64,000 nt of DNA from an uncultured cyanobacterium (GTDB taxonomy: Bacteria; Cyanobacteriota; Cyanobacteriia; Cyanobacteriales; Nostocaceae): the NCBI GenBank assembly GCA_903848645.1, contig CAINGU010000015.1, forward strand, positions 1 through 64,000, written 5' to 3'. A model generated the notes under the pieces. That model saw only the letters and a program-made list of their open reading frames with translations, had not been told where the DNA came from and did no database searches. Of this stretch, positions 37,037 through 45,826 are shown piece by piece. A program made the translations under genes and the position numbers. The first letter of the stretch is position 1, and each line of letters starts with the position of its first letter.

Positions 37037-37705
37037 ATGAGCCAAACTGCGATAAATCTCGTTGCTATATCTGTTTTCCTCATGACTTTTTCCAGCTTGT
37101 TAGGTCCATTAATACATCTTTCTCCCACGATACCTGCTTTGGCTACGGTGACATTTTTGGGAATTGCAACTTTAGATAATTTCAGCTTTCAAGGAAAGGG
37201 TGGAACGATAGTATTAGACTTCGTGGCGCGATTTTCTCCAGAATATAAAGAACGCATTTTACATCATGAAGCTGGTCATTTTCTCGTTGCTTATCTATTA
37301 GGAATTCCGGTAACTAGCTACACTCTCAGCGCGTGGGAAGCTTGGAAACAAGGACAACCGGGACAAGGGGGAATAACTTTAGAAGATAGGGAGTTAACAG
37401 CGCAAATAGAAACAGGTCAAATTACTGCCCAAATGTTAGACCGTTATTGTACTATTTGGATGGCGGGAATTGCGGCGGAAACTTTAGTTTTTAACTCGGC
37501 TGAAGGTGGTAATGATGATAAAAGTAAGTTAACTGAAATTTTGCGAGTTATTGGTTTTTCGGAAGCGGTTTATCAGCAAAAACAACGGTTTCATCTTCTC
37601 CAATCTAAAACTCTGATTCAGGAGAATTGGGATAGTTATCAAGCTTTGGTAGCAGCAATGAGAGGAGGGTGTTCGGTTGAGGAATGTCAAAAAATAATTG
37701 GTTAA
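37037..37705 (+). CDS. M41-like zinc protease without an AAA domain
   Basis: The 222-residue protein keeps the FtsH-type peptidase signature HHEAGH (H77, E78, H81) and a downstream MAGIAAETLVFNSAEGGNDD stretch that should give the third ligand and the helical core, but has no ATPase domain. Two hydrophobic segments (about 7-26 and 33-47) suggest membrane anchoring. Such stand-alone M41-like proteins are known in cyanobacteria and plastids; they may work with FtsH hexamers or as ATP-independent proteases. Start ATG at 37037. Confidence 0.77.
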   Translation: MSQTAINLVAISVFLMTFSSLLGPLIHLSPTIPALATVTFLGIATLDNFSFQGKGGTIVLDFVARFSPEYKERILHHEAGHFLVAYLLGIPVTSYTLSAWEAWKQGQPGQGGITLEDRELTAQIETGQITAQMLDRYCTIWMAGIAAETLVFNSAEGGNDDKSKLTEILRVIGFSEAVYQQKQRFHLLQSKTLIQENWDSYQALVAAMRGGCSVEECQKIIG

Positions 37706-37727
37706 TTAGATATTACCCAATTATTAT

Positions 37728-37934
37728 TTATTGTCCACGCCCTGGTTTACAATCTGCAAAACCTAATGCTTCTGTATCTAGGAAACTTGCTATGGCCATT
37801 TCAATCACTGCCTCAATAGGATACTCGATTTCAGCAGCACGACAAATTAAAGCCGTTCTAATTTTTTCAGGTAAGCGTTCTAAGATAATGGTAGCATCAG
37901 AGGCGGAAAGTTTATCCAACAGTTCTACTTGCAT
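37728..37934 (-). CDS. Small protein, unknown function
   Basis: The 68-residue product is helical: LDKLSASDATIILERLPEKIRTALICRAAEIEYPIEAVIEMAIASFLD. The C-terminal half resembles a ribbon-helix-helix or plasmid-type antitoxin-like helix pair but this is a guess. It follows the GIY-YIG gene by 4 nt on the same strand, so the two are probably co-transcribed, which strengthens the case that it is a real gene. Confidence 0.52.
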   Translation of the reverse strand: MQVELLDKLSASDATIILERLPEKIRTALICRAAEIEYPIEAVIEMAIASFLDTEALGFADCKPGRGQ

Positions 37935-37938
37935 AATT

Positions 37939-38316
37939 TTACTGCTCAGTTGGTATTTGAACGTTATAAGGAGGCTCTGTAGCTCTCAAAATAACGGCTT
38001 CTAATTCTAATAATAGCCCAGGATTTTCCCAGTAGGAAATTGGTTGTACTGCAATACGCACATCTTCATTACTATATTTATCAAGCCATGCCCATAAAAA
38101 AGCTTTGTGACCACCACTGAAGCGACTACGCAAATTTTTAGTTTTACCAATGTAAAGTAATCCATCAGTTCTGTGTCTAATTGCGTAAATTCCAGGACGA
38201 GCAGGGATATTATCAAACTTGCGGTTCAAGGGTTGACATTGCTCAAAGGGAGTGAAAGCGATTGCATCTAATATTACTTTAGCCTGGTTTTTTAGATCAG
38301 ATTCTCTTGCGGACAT
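37939..38316 (-). CDS. GIY-YIG nuclease-domain protein
   Basis: From ATG 38316 the product is about 125 residues; a TTG at 38355 would add 13. It holds the GIY-YIG core: RPGIYAIRHRTDGLLYIGKTKNLRSRF, with the catalytic Arg after the YIG strand, followed by an alpha/beta region. The C-terminus (VILRATEPPYNVQ) keeps the Glu/Asn-like elements of the single-domain fold. Proteins of this size may act on branched DNA or be mobile relics. It heads a two-gene unit with the 68-residue protein. Confidence 0.77.
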   Translation of the reverse strand: MSARESDLKNQAKVILDAIAFTPFEQCQPLNRKFDNIPARPGIYAIRHRTDGLLYIGKTKNLRSRFSGGHKAFLWAWLDKYSNEDVRIAVQPISYWENPGLLLELEAVILRATEPPYNVQIPTEQ

Positions 38317-38447
38317 GAAAACAATAAGCCTGATTGTATAAAGATTATCCCACAAATTTTGTCTGAGATAAAAACTAATTAATATTATAGTAAAGATGCT
38401 TTTTGCAGCTTATCCCAAATTAATTAAATTTGTTTTCTTAAACACTC

Positions 38448-41090
38448 ATGTCTTCAACTCCCCAATTTCTTAGCGGTAACGATATTCGTCAATTATTCCT
38501 TGATTTCTACACTCAACGGGGACACCAACCGCTTCCGAGTGCTTCTCTTGTTCCCGAAGATCCAACTGTGCTGCTGACAATAGCGGGAATGTTACCATTT
38601 AAACCGATTTTCCTGGGACAGCGGACACCGGAGTTTAAACGCGCTACGACTTCGCAAAAATGTATTCGTACCAATGATATCGAAAATGTGGGACGCACTC
38701 AACGCCATCATACATTTTTTGAAATGTTGGGGAATTTTAGCTTTGGTGATTATTTTAAACCACAGGCGATCGCATGGGGTTGGGAATTATCTACTCAAGT
38801 CTTTGGTTTCTCACCCCAGAATCTCGTTGTCAGCGTGTTTGAAGATGACGATGAAGCTTTTACCATTTGGCGCGATACCATTGGTGTAACGGAAAAACGT
38901 ATCAAGCGCATGGGTGCGGATGATAACTTCTGGGTATCGGGTATCACTGGACCTTGTGGACCATGTTCGGAAATTTATTATGATTTCCACCCAGAACGCG
39001 GTGAAGATAATATTGATTTAGAAGATGATTCTCGTTTTATCGAGTTTTATAACTTGGTATTTATGCAATATAATCGGGATGCTGCTGGTAATTTAACCCC
39101 GTTACAAAACAAGAATATTGACACAGGAATGGGTTTGGAAAGAATGGCACAAATCCTGCAAAAGAAGCCGAATAATTATGAAACAGATTTGATTTTTCCA
39201 ATTATTGAAACAGCAGCAAAAATTGCCAAAATTGATTATTACGAAAGTGATGAAAATACGAAAGTTTCTTTAAAGGTAATTGGTGATCATGTGCGTTCTG
39301 TTGTTCACATGATTGCTGATGAAATCCGCGCTTCTAATGTGGGAAGAGGTTATGTTTTACGGCGTTTAATTCGTCGTGTTGTCAGACATGGAAGATTAAT
39401 TGGTATTGCTGGAGAATTTATTAACCAAGTTGCAGAAACTGCAATTTCTCTTTCTGAGTCAGTTTACCCGAATGTGCGACAAAGAGAAGTTGCTATTAAA
39501 GCTGAATTGCAAAGAGAAGAAGTTAATTTCTTGAAAACTCTGGATAGAGGAGAAAAACTGTTAGCTGAAATTATCCAAGAGGTAAAACAAAAAGGTTTAA
39601 CTTCTATTAGTGGAGAAAGTGCTTTTACTCTCTATGATACCTACGGTTTCCCATTAGAATTAACCCAAGAAGTTGCAGAGGAAAATAACATTACTGTTGA
39701 TGTTGATGGTTTCAATGCAGAAATGCAAAAACAAGTAGAACGCGCAAAAGCAGCACATGAAACCATTGATTTAACTGTTCAAGGTTCTTTAGATAAACTT
39801 GCAGAACATATTCACTCTACACAATTCATTGGTTATACCCAATTAACAACAACTGCAAAAATCGAAGTTTTATTAGTTGCTGGTGTTTCCGAGGAAGCAG
39901 CAGAAGCAGGAACAGAAGTGCAAATTGTTTTAGATAAAACGCCTTTTTATGCGGAATCAGGGGGACAAATTGGTGATAAAGGATATATTTCTGGTGATGG
40001 TGTTTTAGTCAGAATTGAAGATGTGAAAAAAGAATCTGATTTCTTTATTCATTTCGGGCGCATTGAAAGGGGAACAATTAGAGTTGGTGATGAAATTACC
40101 GCACAAATAGATCGGGGTTGTCGTCGTCGCGCTCAAGCTAATCATACAGCCACTCATTTATTACAAGCTGCTTTAAAGAAAGTTGTTGATGAGGGAATTT
40201 CTCAAGCTGGTTCTTTGGTTTCTTTTGATAGATTGCGGTTTGATTTTAACTGTCCCCGTGCTTTAACTGCTGAGGAAGTTATTCAAATTGAAGAATTAGT
40301 AAATAGTTGGATTTCCGAAGCTCATGCTGCTACAATAGAAGAGATGCCTATAGCAGAAGCAAAAGCTAAAGGTGCAGTCGCAATGTTTGGGGAAAAGTAC
40401 GGTGATCAAGTGCGCGTGATTGATTTCCCTGGTGTTTCCATGGAATTATGTGGGGGAACTCACGTTAATAATACTGCGGAAATTGGCGTTTTCAAAATCA
40501 TTGCTGAAGCGGGAGTTGCTTCGGGAGTGAGAAGAATAGAAGCGGTTTCTGGGGCGGCGGTATTGGATTATTTGAATGTGCGTGATACAGTAGTTAAGGA
40601 TTTGTGCGATCGCTTTAAAGTCAAACCCGAAGAAATCCCCGACAGAATCACAACTTTACAAACTGAACTCCGCAACAACGAAAAAGAAATTCAAAGTCTG
40701 AAATCACAGATAGCAATAGTTAAATCTGACAGCTTATTACAAACTGCGGAAATAATCGGAGAACACAAAATCATTATCGGCCAAATGGAAGATATTGACG
40801 CAGAATCATTAAAAGCTGCTGCGGAAAGATTGCTGCAAAAAATCGGTAACGGTGCTGTAGTTTTAGGTTCTATTCCCGAAGCAGGAAAAGTGAGTATCGT
40901 TGCTGCTTTTAGTTCTGAAGTGAATAAGAAAGGTGTCCAAGCAGGAAAATTTGTGGGAACTATAGCTAAAATTTGTGGAGGAGGGGGTGGTGGAAAACCC
41001 AACCTCGCGCAAGCTGGGGGACGTGATGCAAGTAAATTACCAGAAGCATTAGAAACTGCGAAAAGTGATTTGTTAGCAGCGTTGAAATAG
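38448..41090 (+). CDS. alaS: Alanyl-tRNA synthetase
   Basis: The 880-residue class II synthetase charges tRNA-Ala. The N-terminal aminoacylation domain has motifs TSQKCIRTNDIENVGRTQRHHTFFEMLGNFSFGDYFK and GMGLERM; the editing domain has HTATHLLQAAL and the CGGTHV zinc motif (about residue 675); the C-Ala domain ends with a glycine-rich GGGGGGKPNLAQAGGRD. All expected domains are present and the length is normal. A strong hairpin at 41095-41130 follows. Start ATG at 38448; two HIP1 sites lie inside. Confidence 0.97.
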   Translation: MSSTPQFLSGNDIRQLFLDFYTQRGHQPLPSASLVPEDPTVLLTIAGMLPFKPIFLGQRTPEFKRATTSQKCIRTNDIENVGRTQRHHTFFEMLGNFSFGDYFKPQAIAWGWELSTQVFGFSPQNLVVSVFEDDDEAFTIWRDTIGVTEKRIKRMGADDNFWVSGITGPCGPCSEIYYDFHPERGEDNIDLEDDSRFIEFYNLVFMQYNRDAAGNLTPLQNKNIDTGMGLERMAQILQKKPNNYETDLIFPIIETAAKIAKIDYYESDENTKVSLKVIGDHVRSVVHMIADEIRASNVGRGYVLRRLIRRVVRHGRLIGIAGEFINQVAETAISLSESVYPNVRQREVAIKAELQREEVNFLKTLDRGEKLLAEIIQEVKQKGLTSISGESAFTLYDTYGFPLELTQEVAEENNITVDVDGFNAEMQKQVERAKAAHETIDLTVQGSLDKLAEHIHSTQFIGYTQLTTTAKIEVLLVAGVSEEAAEAGTEVQIVLDKTPFYAESGGQIGDKGYISGDGVLVRIEDVKKESDFFIHFGRIERGTIRVGDEITAQIDRGCRRRAQANHTATHLLQAALKKVVDEGISQAGSLVSFDRLRFDFNCPRALTAEEVIQIEELVNSWISEAHAATIEEMPIAEAKAKGAVAMFGEKYGDQVRVIDFPGVSMELCGGTHVNNTAEIGVFKIIAEAGVASGVRRIEAVSGAAVLDYLNVRDTVVKDLCDRFKVKPEEIPDRITTLQTELRNNEKEIQSLKSQIAIVKSDSLLQTAEIIGEHKIIIGQMEDIDAESLKAAAERLLQKIGNGAVVLGSIPEAGKVSIVAAFSSEVNKKGVQAGKFVGTIAKICGGGGGGKPNLAQAGGRDASKLPEALETAKSDLLAALK

Positions 41091-41094
41091 GATT

Positions 41095-41130
41095 TAGATC
41101 CCCGATTTTTTAATAGAAGTCGGGGATCTA
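41095..41130 (+). terminator. Strong hairpin after alaS
   Basis: TAGATCCCCGA at 41095-41105 pairs perfectly with TCGGGGATCTA at 41120-41130 (11 bp, 14-nt loop containing a T-run). It lies 5 nt after the alaS stop, where a terminator is expected. No long T-tail follows the 3' arm, so factor-independent termination is not certain. Confidence 0.65.
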
Positions 41131-41185
41131 AGTGTTATAATAATCCTACTCTCATTATTTCTCTTTTGTCTTCATCTTAAAAATT

Positions 41186-42346
41186 ATGTTGAAAAGTGTG
41201 AAAATAGAGAATTTTCGAGGTTTCAAATCTTTTGAACTTCAACAACTAGGTAAAATTAACTTACTAGTTGGTGAAAATAATAGCGGTAAAACATCAATAC
41301 TAGAAGCTATTCAGCTTTTATGTTCACGAACTAATCTTAATTCACTTGGTGAAATGATGATTAACAGAGGTGAGTATTTTTGGAGTGATGATCCAAGAGA
41401 AGAACGCGAACTTGATATTTGTCATTTATTTTATGATCATCAATTTGATATAGATGGTCAGTTTTCTATTTCAGGAATTAACGACAATGTTAAAGAAGAG
41501 TTTTATGTCAATATAGGAAGCCGAAAGTTACATATTGATGCTAATTTAGAAGAGTTGAATGAGTTAAATGAAGAAGTAAAAAGAGAACTTATTGACGAGT
41601 TATCAAGTAATCTCAAAAGCCTAAACTTCAGAGTAGTTTGGAATAGAGAAGATGAAGCTAAAGAAATTCTAAATTTGCCTTTATTAGATAATAATTGCTT
41701 ATCTTTAAGATATATTAAACGTTCTAGCCGGGACAAAAAAAATCAATTGTCTAGGACTGTATTTGTCAATTCTGCTTCTTTAAATACCACAAATATGAAA
41801 GAATTATTTGAGGCAGTTGTATTAACTCCCGAAGAAGAACTAGCAACAGAAGCTCTGAAAATTATTGATCCAAAAATTGAACGTATTGCTACAGCAAATG
41901 TTCAAAAATCTACTCAGATGGCAAGATTACGTTCTGCTGCTGATTCACATACTGGTTTTTTTGTGCGTCTTAGTGATAAAAAACAGCGTGTACCTATTGG
42001 AAGTATGGGAGATGGCATTTGGCGAATATTAGGACTTGCACTAGCTATAGTATCAGCTAAAGATGGATATTTATTTGTAGATGAAATAGATACTGGACTT
42101 CATTTTACTACAATGTCCGGTATGTGGAAAATGATTTGGGATACAGCCAAAAGATTAAATGTACAAGTTTTTGCAACTACACATAATAATGATTGTTGGA
42201 AAAGTTTGGCTGATATTGCAGAACAAGAAGATGTAACAGATGATGGTATTAGAATTCATAGAATTGAGAGAGGTAAAGAAAAAAGTATAGTGTTTAATGA
42301 AGCACAAATTGTTATTGCTGCTCAAAGAGAACTGGAGATACGATAG
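41186..42346 (+). CDS. OLD-like AAA/ABC-type ATPase
   Basis: The 386-residue protein is an AAA15/OLD-type ATPase without a TOPRIM domain. It begins MLKSVKIENFRGFKSFELQQLGKINLLVGENNSGKTS (Walker A at 29-37). An alpha-helical insertion fills the middle. Then IGSMGDGIWRILGLALAI (signature-like), a Walker B LFVDEIDTGLHF near residues 296-305 and ATTHNNDCW near 330. The downstream TOPRIM-like gene starts 2 nt after its stop. Together they resemble split OLD and PARIS-like ATPase/TOPRIM pairs of anti-phage defence. Function is inferred, not shown. Confidence 0.85.
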   Translation: MLKSVKIENFRGFKSFELQQLGKINLLVGENNSGKTSILEAIQLLCSRTNLNSLGEMMINRGEYFWSDDPREERELDICHLFYDHQFDIDGQFSISGINDNVKEEFYVNIGSRKLHIDANLEELNELNEEVKRELIDELSSNLKSLNFRVVWNREDEAKEILNLPLLDNNCLSLRYIKRSSRDKKNQLSRTVFVNSASLNTTNMKELFEAVVLTPEEELATEALKIIDPKIERIATANVQKSTQMARLRSAADSHTGFFVRLSDKKQRVPIGSMGDGIWRILGLALAIVSAKDGYLFVDEIDTGLHFTTMSGMWKMIWDTAKRLNVQVFATTHNNDCWKSLADIAEQEDVTDDGIRIHRIERGKEKSIVFNEAQIVIAAQRELEIR

Positions 42347-42348
42347 CA

Positions 42349-42987
42349 ATGGTAAAAAGATTATTAGTCGAAGGTAAAGATGATTTACGAGTTATCCCAG
42401 AACTAATTGAAAAAACAGGGATTAATTGGATTGAAAATAAAAAACCGATTGTACCAATTGGAGAAATTGGAGGTAAAGACAATCTCACATCTGACCTTAT
42501 CTCTACAGAGTTACAGGCCAGAGGATTAACACATTTAGGTTTAATTATTGATGCTGACGAAAATGTTTCTGACAGTTGGAATATGATTAAGAATGCTTGT
42601 TTGCAAATTGAAAGTATTCCTACTCTTCCTGAACAAATTCCAGAAACAGGATTAATTATTAAGACACTAGATGATAAGAAATTTGGTGTTTGGATTATGC
42701 CAGATAATCAACTGAAAGGTATGTTAGAAACATTTTTAGCTTACATGATTCCAGATGAAAGCGAACCTCTTTGGCAATATACACAGGAAGTAGTAACAGA
42801 AGCAAAAGCTAGAGGTGCAAAATTTATAAATTCACATATTGATAAAGCTCGTATTTATTCTTGGTTAGCTTGGCAAAATCCTCCAGGAAGACAATTACAT
42901 AATGCTATTCAGGAGAAAATTCTAGATCCACAACATCCCAAAGCACAAGTATTTGTTAAATGGTTTAAGGATTTGTATGATTTATAA
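42349..42987 (+). CDS. DUF3226-like TOPRIM-type protein
   Basis: The 212-residue product starts KRLLVEGKDDLRVI (E8, D11, D12) and has LGLIIDADEN with D68 and D70. An acidic residue after the first strand plus a DxD are the metal-binding features of TOPRIM domains; the arrangement matches DUF3226. A helical C-terminus (about 115-212) includes ARGAKFINSHIDKARIYSWLAWQ. It is translationally coupled to the upstream ATPase. A nuclease or nucleotidyl-transfer effector activated by the ATPase is a reasonable guess. Confidence 0.8.
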   Translation: MVKRLLVEGKDDLRVIPELIEKTGINWIENKKPIVPIGEIGGKDNLTSDLISTELQARGLTHLGLIIDADENVSDSWNMIKNACLQIESIPTLPEQIPETGLIIKTLDDKKFGVWIMPDNQLKGMLETFLAYMIPDESEPLWQYTQEVVTEAKARGAKFINSHIDKARIYSWLAWQNPPGRQLHNAIQEKILDPQHPKAQVFVKWFKDLYDL

Positions 42988-43107
42988 TCTCAAAATTTAA
43001 GGATAACAATAACAACATCACCTTTTATAAGTTCTTTAATTGTCATTTGAATTTTACCCTTTCCTAATTGTCAACAGATATGATATCAGCTTCAGCAGTA
43101 ATTGTAT

Positions 43108-43335
43108 TTATAACGTTACTGCGACTTGACCAACTTCTGTAGAAGGTTTGGGTATAGGTTTTCCATCTTCTTTCAATACTTCCAAATACAATTCTATAGC
43201 TTCTTTAATATTTTCCTGTACTTCTGCTAAAGTATCCCCAATGCTGACACAACCAGGTAAGTCGGGAACATAAGCACCCCAGTTTGTCTCACCACGTTCG
43301 TAAATAACTGCATACTCAATTATTTTTTCCTTCAT
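43108..43335 (-). CDS. HicB-like antitoxin, solitary
   Basis: The 75-residue protein has the HicB partial RNase-H-like fold: YAVIYERGETNWGAYVPDLPGCVSIGDTLAEVQENIKEAIELYLE. HicB partners usually carry a DNA-binding tail and sit beside a HicA toxin of about 60 residues; neither flanking gap (43336-43440 or 42988-43107) is large enough for hicA. The C-terminus (PSTEVGQVAVTL) lacks an obvious DNA-binding helix. It is likely a stand-alone UPF0150-type protein. Start ATG at 43335. Confidence 0.78.
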   Translation of the reverse strand: MKEKIIEYAVIYERGETNWGAYVPDLPGCVSIGDTLAEVQENIKEAIELYLEVLKEDGKPIPKPSTEVGQVAVTL

Positions 43336-43440
43336 GATTTATAAGATGTGTATGTAAAGAAACTGCTAGATTATAATTATAACTGAGTTGAGAAATTTGT
43401 AGAAGCGATCGCCAACCCATAAAACCTATAAATTAAAATT

Positions 43441-44025
43441 ATGACTATTGCACAAGAAACACGCTACTATTCACCTGAAGAATACCTAGAATTAGAAGTA
43501 AACTCAGAAATACGTCACGAATATATCAACGGATTAATTATACCCATGACAGGTGGAACACCCAATCACAACCAACTTGCACTTAATTTCAGTGGTACAC
43601 TCAATTATCTTCTTAAACGTCAACCTTATCAAGTCTTTGTGACAGATCAACGTCTTTGGATTCCCACCAGAAAAATTCATACCTACCCTGATATTATGGT
43701 TGTGAAAAATCCCTTAGAATATGCAGAAGGAAGAAAAGACACCTTAGTAAATCCTGTGATGATTGCAGAAGTTTTATCAAAATCTACCAAAAGCTATGAT
43801 AGAGATGAAAAGTTTGCAGCTTATCGGACAATTCCCACCTTACAAGAATATATTTTAATTGACCAATATACAATGCACATTGAACAATATTTTAAAACTG
43901 ATAATAATAAATGGATATTTTCTGAATTTACAAATGGAGATATCAATTTAAATATAGCTTCTATTTCCTGCCAAATTATATTATCAGATATTTATGATAA
44001 AGTAGATTTCAACACCGAAGAATAA
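43441..44025 (+). CDS. Uma2 family (DUF820) protein, second copy
   Basis: The 194-residue protein repeats the Uma2 pattern: YSPEEYLELEVNSEIRHEYINGLIIPMTGG, IHTYPDIMVVKNP with the catalytic Asp, NPVMIAEVLSKSTKSYDRDEK and YRTIPTLQEYILIDQ. It is divergent from the first member at 36383. It lies divergently next to the HicB-like gene and downstream of the OLD/DUF3226 pair. Start ATG at 43441. Function unclear, as for the family. Confidence 0.86.
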   Translation: MTIAQETRYYSPEEYLELEVNSEIRHEYINGLIIPMTGGTPNHNQLALNFSGTLNYLLKRQPYQVFVTDQRLWIPTRKIHTYPDIMVVKNPLEYAEGRKDTLVNPVMIAEVLSKSTKSYDRDEKFAAYRTIPTLQEYILIDQYTMHIEQYFKTDNNKWIFSEFTNGDINLNIASISCQIILSDIYDKVDFNTEE

Positions 44026-44104
44026 AAACTCAATCTTCCTCTTTGCGCCTTTGCGCCTTTGCGTGAGATAATCATAATTCTAAATACCAAAGGAGTCAAT
44101 AAAA

Positions 44105-44365
44105 ATGAGTCGCATCAATCCTTACACATTACAAATGCAAATTACCCAAATGTTTGCTCAAGGACAATCATTTTTTGCCTTGACAAAAGTTCAAGATTGG
44201 TTAAAAGAACATAATCAAAACCCCTTAGATTTCGAGATTATCTTCCACAAAAAACCCGCACCTCCCGGTTCAAAAGAAGTGATGGTAATAGAAATAGAAT
44301 TAAAGCGCAAAGATGGACAACCTGTAGATCCTTGGTTACAAGCACAGGCAAATTTACAAAAATAA
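44105..44365 (+). CDS. Small conserved-looking protein, unknown function
   Basis: The 86-residue soluble product has the pattern of a small alpha/beta protein: a helix (LQMQITQMFAQGQSFFALTKVQDWLKE) followed by strands (DFEIIFHK, EVMVIEIELKRKDG). No family was recognised. It precedes a hairpin and the coiled-coil gene that starts the signalling block. A good AAAGGAG RBS lies about 7 nt before its ATG. It may or may not belong to that block. Confidence 0.5.
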   Translation: MSRINPYTLQMQITQMFAQGQSFFALTKVQDWLKEHNQNPLDFEIIFHKKPAPPGSKEVMVIEIELKRKDGQPVDPWLQAQANLQK

Positions 44366-44371
44366 TTAACT

Positions 44372-44404
44372 ATATCCCTAACTTATTTAACAAGTAAGGG
44401 ATAT
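44372..44404 (+). terminator. Hairpin between the small gene and the coiled-coil gene
   Basis: ATATCCCTAACTT at 44372-44384 pairs with AAGTAAGGGATAT at 44392-44404 with one mismatch (loop 7 nt), followed by TTTAATAAAT. This looks like an intrinsic terminator or attenuator just ahead of the kinase cluster. Confidence 0.7.
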
Positions 44405-44439
44405 TTAATAAATAGCTAAAACCAGGATATTTTATCAAA

Positions 44440-45636
44440 ATGAATAATGAAATTGATCAACTTTTAGCGACTTGGCAAAATCAACTTTCTGCGGCTACTC
44501 AAAATTTGTTAGAACTGCAAGAATTACCAAGTTATCAACGACTATCTTTAGTTAATTTAACAGGAATTACTGCCACTAAAGTAACTCCAGCTTTAGCAGC
44601 AATGAATGATTTATTTCAATATTTCGATTTACTAATACAGACAGTAAATAAAGCTAATAATCTTAGACAACAATTACCAAAATTCTTAGGATCAGAACAA
44701 AAAATCAATGAAATTAAACAATTACTAACTGGTGCTTCTATAGAGTTATCTGTAGTGAAAATACCATTAGCAAAAAGACAACTTTTAAGTGTTAATAATC
44801 AAGTAAATGCTATCTCCCCAACACAATTATTGCAAATGATGATTCATGCGTTCTCTGTAGCGAGAGATGCGGTTTTAGAAGTTGATGCAGCTTGGGAAAA
44901 ATTAGATCTTATCATTGCAGATATCCAAACACAAATTAACTCTTTGCAAAAAATAGCAATATCTTTAGGAGAAAACTCTTTAACGGAATTAATTCAAGTC
45001 CAAAATTATCTGCATTCATATCAACAACGTATAGAAGAAGATCCATTAGGAGTAAACACAGAAATAAAACAACAAATTCAACCCTTATTAAAACAGGTCA
45101 AAGCTAGATTAGAACAAGTATTACAACAACAAACGCAACTGCGTGATAAATTAGCAACATCTCACAAACTTCTTGAAGAATTACAGGAAAATCATTATAA
45201 ATCAGTGACAACTTTTGCGGAAAGTCAAGAGAAAGTCATGGATCACTCCATAACTCAAACTCCATTAACCGAGGAACAAATCACAGCCTTGAGTCAATGG
45301 TTAATCAAACTAGAAACTAAATTAGGGGAGGGTTTAGTTAATCCTGTGATTATTGGTTTAGATAATTGGTTACAGAAAGCTAGAGAAAGCAATCTATTAG
45401 CCCAAGAAGTACATTTAAATTATAGTAATTTATTGCAAACTCGCCAAGAATTACGCGGGAGATTAGATGCACTACAAGCGAAAGCCTTAGCAAAGGGACT
45501 AATAGAAAATGCTACCCTTTCTGACTTAGCAGAAAAAGCTAGACAACTTTTATATAGTCGTCCCACCCCTATCAATCAAGCAACTAAATTAGTCAGTGAA
45601 TATGAAAAAATATTAAATAATTGGGTAAAAAATTAA
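44440..45636 (+). CDS. Coiled-coil protein of the signalling block
   Basis: The 398-residue product is almost entirely helical, rich in Gln, Leu, Lys and Glu, with long heptad-like stretches (about 160-260 and 300-398). It has no signal peptide and no membrane segment. The pattern suggests a structural or adaptor protein. It lies upstream of the kinase gene with 190 nt between. No family was recognised. Start ATG at 44440. Confidence 0.6.
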   Translation: MNNEIDQLLATWQNQLSAATQNLLELQELPSYQRLSLVNLTGITATKVTPALAAMNDLFQYFDLLIQTVNKANNLRQQLPKFLGSEQKINEIKQLLTGASIELSVVKIPLAKRQLLSVNNQVNAISPTQLLQMMIHAFSVARDAVLEVDAAWEKLDLIIADIQTQINSLQKIAISLGENSLTELIQVQNYLHSYQQRIEEDPLGVNTEIKQQIQPLLKQVKARLEQVLQQQTQLRDKLATSHKLLEELQENHYKSVTTFAESQEKVMDHSITQTPLTEEQITALSQWLIKLETKLGEGLVNPVIIGLDNWLQKARESNLLAQEVHLNYSNLLQTRQELRGRLDALQAKALAKGLIENATLSDLAEKARQLLYSRPTPINQATKLVSEYEKILNNWVKN

Positions 45637-45691
45637 AAATATGTAATACCAATTTTATGTGAACCTGCACAGAATCATGAAATCTATTAAT

Positions 45692-45721
45692 TCATCTGCG
45701 TTTATCTGCGTTTATCTGCGT
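45692..45721. repeat. Three TTATCTGCGT-type 10-bp repeats
   Basis: Decamers TCATCTGCGT, TTATCTGCGT, TTATCTGCGT run tandemly in the gap before the kinase gene. It is a small period-10 repeat. Confidence 0.7.
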
Positions 45722-45813
45722 TCAATTATTCTTGAAATCTTATTCTATGGATCTTCATAATAATTTGGTATAATTATTTAGATCAAACCTACTGGATGTA
45801 TAATTTCTATTAA

Positions 45814-45819
45814 AGGAGG
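45814..45819 (+). promoter_or_regulatory. Strong ribosome binding site for the kinase gene
   Basis: AGGAGG (within TAAAGGAGGGG) ends 7 nt before the ATG at 45827. The open frame could also start at a GTG at 45821, but only one base would separate it from the site, so ATG 45827 is preferred. It is among the strongest RBSs in the window. Confidence 0.8.
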
Positions 45820-45826
45820 GGTGATA

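Noticed and set aside
42988-43440. A HicA toxin gene next to hicB
   Set aside because: Neither gap beside the HicB-like gene is long enough for a ~60-codon hicA frame.
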